Assembly (NCBI RefSeq): GCF_018595715.1
Contig: NZ_JAHEOJ010000022.1
Span: 1-64,000, forward strand
DNA from: Glaciecola sp. XM2
Lineage (GTDB): Bacteria; Pseudomonadota; Gammaproteobacteria; Enterobacterales; Alteromonadaceae
Direction: 5' to 3'
DNA: 64,000 nucleotides
Shown here: one piece after another, positions 58,693-64,000 of the stretch
How the letters are laid out: every line of letters begins with the position of its first letter
Numbering within the stretch: the stretch's first letter is position 1
Notes under the pieces: model-generated
Database searches by the model: none
Told to the model about the DNA's origin: nothing
The model's input: the letters and a program-made list of their open reading frames with translations, nothing else
Position numbers and translations under genes: made by a program

Positions 58693-59756
58693 TGCCTAAC
58701 AGCCACACATTACCTTCACTGACGCTATTGCCAGAATGGGCACGACAAGAGGCAGTAGTATTAGCTTGGCCGCATGGTCAAAGTGATTGGCTACCTTGGT
58801 TAGACCAAGCCCGTGCCACTTACGTTGAGCTGATTACCGCAATTAATGCAGCGGGGGCAGCGGTAATATTGCTTTGCGATGACAGCGAGTATGGCATTGC
58901 AAAATCTATGATCAGTATGCACGCACGCGTGCTCATTGTGAAAGCAAGCTATAACGATACTTGGACACGAGATTACGTCTTTGTGACTTGCGAAAGTGAA
59001 GCAGGTAATACGCCGGTAGAGTTTACATTTAACGGCTGGGGCCAAAAATTTAATGCCCAAAAAGATAACGAGATCAACAAAACCCTAGCGCCATTTTGCC
59101 AGCAAGCGCTTATCACCTGCGCTACTGTGCTCGAGGGCGGCGCGATAGAAATCGACCAGAACCAAATCCTGATGACAACGGCATCTTGCTTATATAATCC
59201 AAAGCGTAACGGCGATATGGACGATGCAAGCTATACATCGATGTTTTCGGATTATCTTGGTGCGCAACAAACATTTATTTTTAAACATGGACACTTAGAA
59301 GGTGACGATACAGATGGACATATCGACACCTTAGCACGCTTCACACCGCTTAGAGGCATCGTGATGCAAAGCGCATTTAATCGTCCACAAGACCCTCACT
59401 TTAGTGAATTGAACGCACTTCGCAATGAAATACAAAGCACCTTCGCCGATTACAGTCTGTTTGAACTGCCACTGCCGCATATGACCAATGCTGAGGGTGA
59501 TAGGCTACCTGCATCCTACGCAAACTTTCTGATATGTAATCAGACCATACTTGCCCCCATCTACAATCAGCCTGAAGACGCAGTCGCAATCGAAGTGCTG
59601 CAAAAAGCCTTTGCCAATTATAAAATTGTACCTATCGATTGCTCAGTGATTGTGCATCAATTTGGCAGTTTACATTGCATCACCATGCAAATTCCTCACA
59701 ATACGCTTAAGCCTGATATTCTTGAGCGCGTAAACAATGGAGTCGCTTCGCTATGA
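58692..59756 (+). CDS. aguA: Agmatine deiminase
   Basis: Hydrolyses agmatine to N-carbamoylputrescine. The 354 residues show the guanidine-modifying core: WTRDYVF, GGAIEID, KHGHLEGDDTDGHID and the catalytic Cys in GSLHCITMQIP. Start at 58692 overlaps the receptor stop (TAATG). The aguB ATG overlaps its TGA (ATGA). Confidence 0.94.
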   Translation: MPNSHTLPSLTLLPEWARQEAVVLAWPHGQSDWLPWLDQARATYVELITAINAAGAAVILLCDDSEYGIAKSMISMHARVLIVKASYNDTWTRDYVFVTCESEAGNTPVEFTFNGWGQKFNAQKDNEINKTLAPFCQQALITCATVLEGGAIEIDQNQILMTTASCLYNPKRNGDMDDASYTSMFSDYLGAQQTFIFKHGHLEGDDTDGHIDTLARFTPLRGIVMQSAFNRPQDPHFSELNALRNEIQSTFADYSLFELPLPHMTNAEGDRLPASYANFLICNQTILAPIYNQPEDAVAIEVLQKAFANYKIVPIDCSVIVHQFGSLHCITMQIPHNTLKPDILERVNNGVASL

Positions 59757-60658
59757 CATCTCAAACAGCTGCCAGAAAGCTCAAAGTGGGCTTAGTTCAA
59801 CAATCGGTTTCATCCAACGATAAAACCACAAACTGGCAAAAATCTGCACAGAAAGTGCGCGAACTCGCGGCAGATGGTTGTGAATGCATTTTGCTCCAAG
59901 AACTGCACTCAACGCTATATTTTTGTCAAAACGAAGACGTAAATGCCTTTGATTTAGCTGAGCCTATCCCGGGTGACGCAACTGCCTTTTTTGGCAAACT
60001 GGCAAAAGAATGCAACATCGTATTAATAACGTCTTTGTTCGAAAAGCGTGCAGCAGGTCTTTATCACAATACCGCTGTGGTCTTTGATCGAAGCGAAGCT
60101 ATTGCCGGTAAATACCGCAAGATGCACATTCCAGATGATCCGGGTTTTTACGAAAAGTTTTACTTCACCCCAGGCGATTTAGGCTTTACGCCCATCGACA
60201 CCTCGGTTGGCCGTCTTGGCGTATTAGTTTGCTGGGATCAGTGGTACCCAGAGGCAGCAAGATTAATGGCGATGAACGGCGCAGAAATTTTGTTTTATCC
60301 CACCGCAATAGGCTGGGATAAAACTGATACTATTGATGAAAAAAGCCGTCAACAAGGTGCTTGGGAGACGATTCAGCGCGCCCACGCGGTAGCCAACTCC
60401 TTGCCTGTAATTGTTGCTAATCGCGTTGGTTTTGAACCAGCTCCGAACCCAGATGATTCAGGCATCGATTTTTGGGGCCATAGCTTTATTGCTGGTCCAC
60501 AAGGCGAGGTACTCGCGATGGCCAGTGACTCACAAGAAGCCACCTTAAGTGTAGAATTAGACTTAGCAAAAACTGAAGATATTAAACGCATCTGGCCCTA
60601 TTTTAGAGACCGTCGCATTGACGCATACGACGCTATTACAAAGCGCTGGGGAAGTTAA
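59753..60658 (+). CDS. aguB: N-carbamoylputrescine amidase
   Basis: A nitrilase-superfamily enzyme of 301 residues that completes putrescine synthesis from agmatine. The catalytic triad is visible: Glu in LLQELHSTLYF, Lys in KYRKMHIPDD and Cys in LVCWDQWYPE. ATGA overlap with aguA implies translational coupling and matched amounts. Confidence 0.95.
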   Translation: MTSQTAARKLKVGLVQQSVSSNDKTTNWQKSAQKVRELAADGCECILLQELHSTLYFCQNEDVNAFDLAEPIPGDATAFFGKLAKECNIVLITSLFEKRAAGLYHNTAVVFDRSEAIAGKYRKMHIPDDPGFYEKFYFTPGDLGFTPIDTSVGRLGVLVCWDQWYPEAARLMAMNGAEILFYPTAIGWDKTDTIDEKSRQQGAWETIQRAHAVANSLPVIVANRVGFEPAPNPDDSGIDFWGHSFIAGPQGEVLAMASDSQEATLSVELDLAKTEDIKRIWPYFRDRRIDAYDAITKRWGS

Positions 60659-60726
60659 TCAAGCTCCCCCCCCTTTATATTAAATGCATCATGTAGTATG
60701 CAAGCACTTACACGCTTTACGGGTAA

Positions 60727-61440
60727 TTACAGCATGTATAGCTTATGATGATAACTCATCAGTATTTGCGGTGAGGCGTTGCCAAACAGCTTTTTAATTA
60801 CCGGATCATCACTCGACAAGCCGCCGGTGTACTTTCCAAACGCCGGCATCAACAGCAGCGTTTCGCCAACGCAGAAAGACTTACCGCTCACATATTGATT
60901 CACTAAACGATAGCGCGTTTTGGGGTGATAGTGACCCACTACCTGCGCATGGCAATGGGCATATTGCTCGAGCACTTCTGGTTCATGCACAAACAAAATG
61001 CCATCTAAGATAAGATGATGATTACGAGTGCCCAGTAGTTGCTCTGGAATGTCAGGATCATGATTGCCTAAAATCCATATCCACTGCTCTACACCTTCAA
61101 CCAAGGTGTTAATTGCTTCTATTTCTTTGCGCTCAATACGCTTACCAGCATTGCCATCGTGAAAACTGTCGCCAAGGCATATTACTTTTTTAGGCTGATA
61201 TTGCTGGACTAACCCCATCATCCTGTGAATGGTTTCTTTGGTATCGAAACGCGGTAAAGGGTGCGCAAATTGCGTGAGAAAACTGCCTTTTTCAAAGTGT
61301 AAATCAGAGAATACTAATACATCGTGCTTTGGCCAATAAAGCACCCCACGCCCATCGAGCACCATTCGATATTGCGCAAAGTTAACAGGGATAACCATAT
61401 TTTCTAAAACTAGGTTTTTTATGATTTCAACGTTTATCAT
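60727..61440 (-). CDS. pdeM: DNA-repair-associated phosphoesterase PdeM
   Basis: A 237-residue calcineurin-like phosphoesterase: FSDLHFEKG, CLGDSFHD, GNHD and GHYHP supply the metal ligands. This type is found with the Lhr-like helicase and an ATP-dependent DNA ligase in DNA damage response operons; only the helicase is visible here. It starts 3 bases after the helicase stop. A later ATG (61398) fits the usual family length better. Confidence 0.88.
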   Translation of the reverse strand: MINVEIIKNLVLENMVIPVNFAQYRMVLDGRGVLYWPKHDVLVFSDLHFEKGSFLTQFAHPLPRFDTKETIHRMMGLVQQYQPKKVICLGDSFHDGNAGKRIERKEIEAINTLVEGVEQWIWILGNHDPDIPEQLLGTRNHHLILDGILFVHEPEVLEQYAHCHAQVVGHYHPKTRYRLVNQYVSGKSFCVGETLLLMPAFGKYTGGLSSDDPVIKKLFGNASPQILMSYHHKLYML

Positions 61441-61443
61441 GAT

Positions 61444-63840
61444 TTAATCTGCACCACTTAAAAGTGCACGTATATCCTCCATCATATTCTCAGCCTCTTG
61501 ATACAAGTTTGCCTGCTCGAGTAGCATTTGCGTTCCAGCTCCGGTAACGATTTCACTTCTCACATCTAAAACAATGGGAATGGCCATGGGGGATGGCTTA
61601 CTTAGCGCTATAAAATCAAAAGCACCGTCAAAGCGGATCAATAAATCTGCAGTGCGCGATAAGTCGAGTAACTCACGCTCAGCGTCTTCTCGCGTCACCC
61701 TTAACAGGACGTGATCTTTGTCGTACTCGCGCAGCGTATCGTAAATTAAATCGGTTGAGAAAGTCACCTGTCGCATGCTTTTTTTAGTGCTGTGATATTG
61801 TTGCTCAATTAAGCCGCTGACCACGGCAACCCTTCTAAATGAACGTTTTAACATCGCCGCTTCAAGCATCCAGTCTTCTAATTCGTCGCCTAAAATATCG
61901 GGGTTGAACAGCTTTGGAATGTGATGCTTTTCGACCTTTTCAATAGAACAAATAGACAAACCATAATCGGTAATCGAAAAGCTCAGTGGATGCAGCCCCA
62001 TCTTTTCCATGCGTCGCGTGATCAGCATCCCTAAGGTTTGATTGGCCTTGCGCCCCTCAAAAGTATAAAACAATACATACTGAGCTTTACGAAACGTAAA
62101 CTGCTCTATCAGCACTCGATCAGGAGCGGGGATCATAGAAAACTTACGCTGTAGCTCGAGCCATTCAATCACTTGCTTAGGGAGCTGCTGCCAAAGATCA
62201 GGGTCATTAAGCAGTGCGCGCACCGCATCAGCCAGATAGCTTGAAAGAGGCATTTGACCGCCCACATAGCTGGGTATTTTAGGCTCTTTTGCCTTACCGG
62301 GTTTTGCTTCAACCATCATATCTCGAATGCCTTCAAAACGAAGCACCTCACCGGCAAAATAAAACGTGTCTCCTTTGACTAGTTGCTGCGCAAAATACTC
62401 TTCCACCTCGCCAATGATTTTGCCTTGGTGAGCTCGGCGCAATCGCTTTACTTTTAACCTACCGGCTTCAACTATGGTCCCAATATTCTGCCGATGGCGC
62501 ATAATGACCCGCTTTGACGTCGGTTTGTATACATCTGGCGCAACCTCTTGCAACCGGTTGTATCGCTCATATGCCTGCAGCGCATAGCCTCCATCTTGCG
62601 TAAACGCCCACAATTGTACGAAGGTGTTAAAATCTAGTGCGCCATACGGCGGCGCATTTAACACTTGCTGATAAATGCCTTCAACACCAGCAGGCTCGCT
62701 ACACAAGCAGTTGAGAATAAACTGAGGAATAATATCTAGGGCGCCACTGGCAGGTGGATCGCCATCGAGCTCCCCTCGTTTAATTGCATGAATGGCCGAC
62801 AAACACTCTAGCGCCTCAAACCGATTACCTGGGACCAACAAGGCCTTTGATGGCTCATCTAATCGGTGATTTGAGCGCCCAATTCGCTGCAATAAACGAC
62901 TAACACCTTTGGGCGCACCCATTTGAATCACTAAATCCACATCCCCCCAGTCAATACCTAGCTCTAACGCAGAGGTCGCGACAATGGCTTTTAGCTTGCC
63001 TTGAGCCATCATCAATTCAGTCTTACTGCGCTGCTCTTTGCTCAAAGAGCCATGGTAAATTGCTATCGGTAGTACAAGACTATTTTCCTCCCAGAGCGCC
63101 TGAAAAATAAGCTCTGCCGTTGCCCGTGTATTGACAAACACAATGGTGGTTTGGGCATCGTTAATGGCTTTGTAGACATCCTTAATCGCATACTTAGCCA
63201 TGTAGCCACCAAAAGGAATGCGTGCGTTTGTTTTAAGGATTTTCACCCGAGGCTTGATGCGTGTTTTCGCCTCAATTAACGCGCAGGGGTCGCCACTTGG
63301 TCCTAGCCAACTTGCCAACAGTTCTGGGTATGCAACCGTTGCTGATAAACCAAAGCGCACAAAGCCTTTGCACAGGTACTCTAAGCGAGCAAGTGCAAGA
63401 GAGGTAAAATCGCCGCGCTTAGTATTCGCAAAACTATGGGCCTCATCGATGATCACGCATTTGAGATTTGCAAAAATACTCGGAGCATCGGTATACGAAA
63501 GCATCAGCATTAATGATTCTGGCGTGGTGAGTAATATATGAGGCGGTGAGCGACGCTGTTTTTGTCGTTGATAAGCGGTGGTGTCTCCGGTGCGAGTGGC
63601 CACATCGATATTGAGCTGCATTTGTGAGATTGGCTGATGCAGGTTGCGCTCAATATCGTGGGTAAGTGCTTTGAGAGGCGATATATAAAGGGTGTGTAAA
63701 CCAATTTTTTTGTTTGATGACGGATTTTGTTGTTGTTGAAACAAATCTATCAAGCTCGGTAAAAAACCAGAGAGTGTTTTGCCCGCGCCAGTAGGGGCAA
63801 TCAATAAACTAGATTGGCCGCGCACAAAGGCAGTTACCAT
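61444..63840 (-). CDS. Lhr-like DEXH-box DNA-repair helicase
   Basis: An 798-residue helicase from the first ATG: Walker A APTGAGKTLSGF, DEAH box IIDEAHSF, motif V/VI QRIGRSNHR, plus the long Lhr C-terminal domain. The same frame stays open upstream through ELFQSWFAQKQWTIRPYQKK, which looks like the family's true N-terminus (Q motif). No ATG, GTG or TTG exists there; tandem ATC codons at 63934-63939 follow an AAGGAA site. The real protein is probably about 830 residues. Confidence 0.9.
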   Translation of the reverse strand: MVTAFVRGQSSLLIAPTGAGKTLSGFLPSLIDLFQQQQNPSSNKKIGLHTLYISPLKALTHDIERNLHQPISQMQLNIDVATRTGDTTAYQRQKQRRSPPHILLTTPESLMLMLSYTDAPSIFANLKCVIIDEAHSFANTKRGDFTSLALARLEYLCKGFVRFGLSATVAYPELLASWLGPSGDPCALIEAKTRIKPRVKILKTNARIPFGGYMAKYAIKDVYKAINDAQTTIVFVNTRATAELIFQALWEENSLVLPIAIYHGSLSKEQRSKTELMMAQGKLKAIVATSALELGIDWGDVDLVIQMGAPKGVSRLLQRIGRSNHRLDEPSKALLVPGNRFEALECLSAIHAIKRGELDGDPPASGALDIIPQFILNCLCSEPAGVEGIYQQVLNAPPYGALDFNTFVQLWAFTQDGGYALQAYERYNRLQEVAPDVYKPTSKRVIMRHRQNIGTIVEAGRLKVKRLRRAHQGKIIGEVEEYFAQQLVKGDTFYFAGEVLRFEGIRDMMVEAKPGKAKEPKIPSYVGGQMPLSSYLADAVRALLNDPDLWQQLPKQVIEWLELQRKFSMIPAPDRVLIEQFTFRKAQYVLFYTFEGRKANQTLGMLITRRMEKMGLHPLSFSITDYGLSICSIEKVEKHHIPKLFNPDILGDELEDWMLEAAMLKRSFRRVAVVSGLIEQQYHSTKKSMRQVTFSTDLIYDTLREYDKDHVLLRVTREDAERELLDLSRTADLLIRFDGAFDFIALSKPSPMAIPIVLDVRSEIVTGAGTQMLLEQANLYQEAENMMEDIRALLSGAD

Positions 63841-64000
63841 TTTTTTCTGGTAAGGCCGTATAGTCCACTGCTTTTGCGCAAACCAGCTTTGAAAAAGCTC
63901 TGGGATGCGCGCGCGTTTGTTTGCCTGCTGGCTGATGATGTTTTCCTTACCACATAAGTCACTACGTCAATTTTTACTGCCATTGCAGCGCTTCAGTTTA

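Noticed and set aside
1-64000. CRISPR array, rRNA operon or riboswitch
   Set aside because: No regularly spaced repeats, rRNA sequence or recognisable riboswitch core was seen on either strand; only one tRNA was found.

Overview
This window comes from a gammaproteobacterium, most likely a marine member of the Alteromonadales (Glaciecola/Paraglaciecola/Alteromonas type). I infer this from the E. coli-like order of the rpoBC and str ribosomal regions, from protein sequences close to gammaproteobacterial ones, and from the moderate-to-low G+C. No database could be searched, so genus is a guess.

1-18.8 kb is conserved core, all on the minus strand. In transcription order it reads tRNA-Trp, secE, nusG, [PEP-CTERM protein, FAS1 protein], rplK, rplA, rplJ, rplL, rpoB, rpoC, rpsL, rpsG, fusA, tuf. 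Two things break the textbook order. Two exported-protein genes with their own terminators sit between nusG and rplK, and the PEP-CTERM gene has a near-consensus sigma-54 promoter. A rho-independent terminator plus a REP/MITE-like palindrome lies between rpsG and fusA.

19-35.8 kb is a mixed metabolic and transport region: an iodotyrosine-deiodinase-like nitroreductase, a CBS protein, a flavin reductase, a permease, an all-alpha dUTPase, a serine hydrolase, a TPR protein, a QEGLA/MATCAP-like metalloprotease, an ABC exporter, RraA-like and MAPEG proteins, and a P-loop NTPase. It ends with an RND efflux pair divergent from its TetR regulator, with two operator-like boxes between them.

35.8-47.1 kb is an accessory island built of broken mobile DNA. 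It holds a degenerate copy (35.87-36.14 kb) and an intact copy (46.24-46.86 kb) of a short tyrosine recombinase. A 75-bp repeat lies downstream of each copy, and a separate 98-bp repeat also occurs twice. There are IS91- and IS110-family remnants, fragments of gmk and of a PspC-like gene, a ParDE toxin-antitoxin pair, and a membrane-anchored HTH-TPR regulator divergent from a CsgG-family lipoprotein. The most striking item is an intact 505-codon ORF (36148-37665) that looks like a eukaryotic mitochondrial AFG1/LACE1 ATPase. Its stop codon lies within about 7 bases of the broken integrase. It is either a eukaryote-to-bacterium transfer or an assembly chimera.

47.1-64 kb returns to ordinary chromosomal genes: an EF-P-like factor, rhodanese, dbpA, pyrC, a PlsC-OlsB-type acyltransferase fusion, a DinB-like protein, blc, an aldo/keto reductase and folE. 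Then comes a tightly overlapping operon of folM, a TonB receptor, aguA and aguB (pterin reduction, outer-membrane uptake, and agmatine to putrescine conversion). The window closes with the PdeM nuclease and Lhr-like helicase pair.
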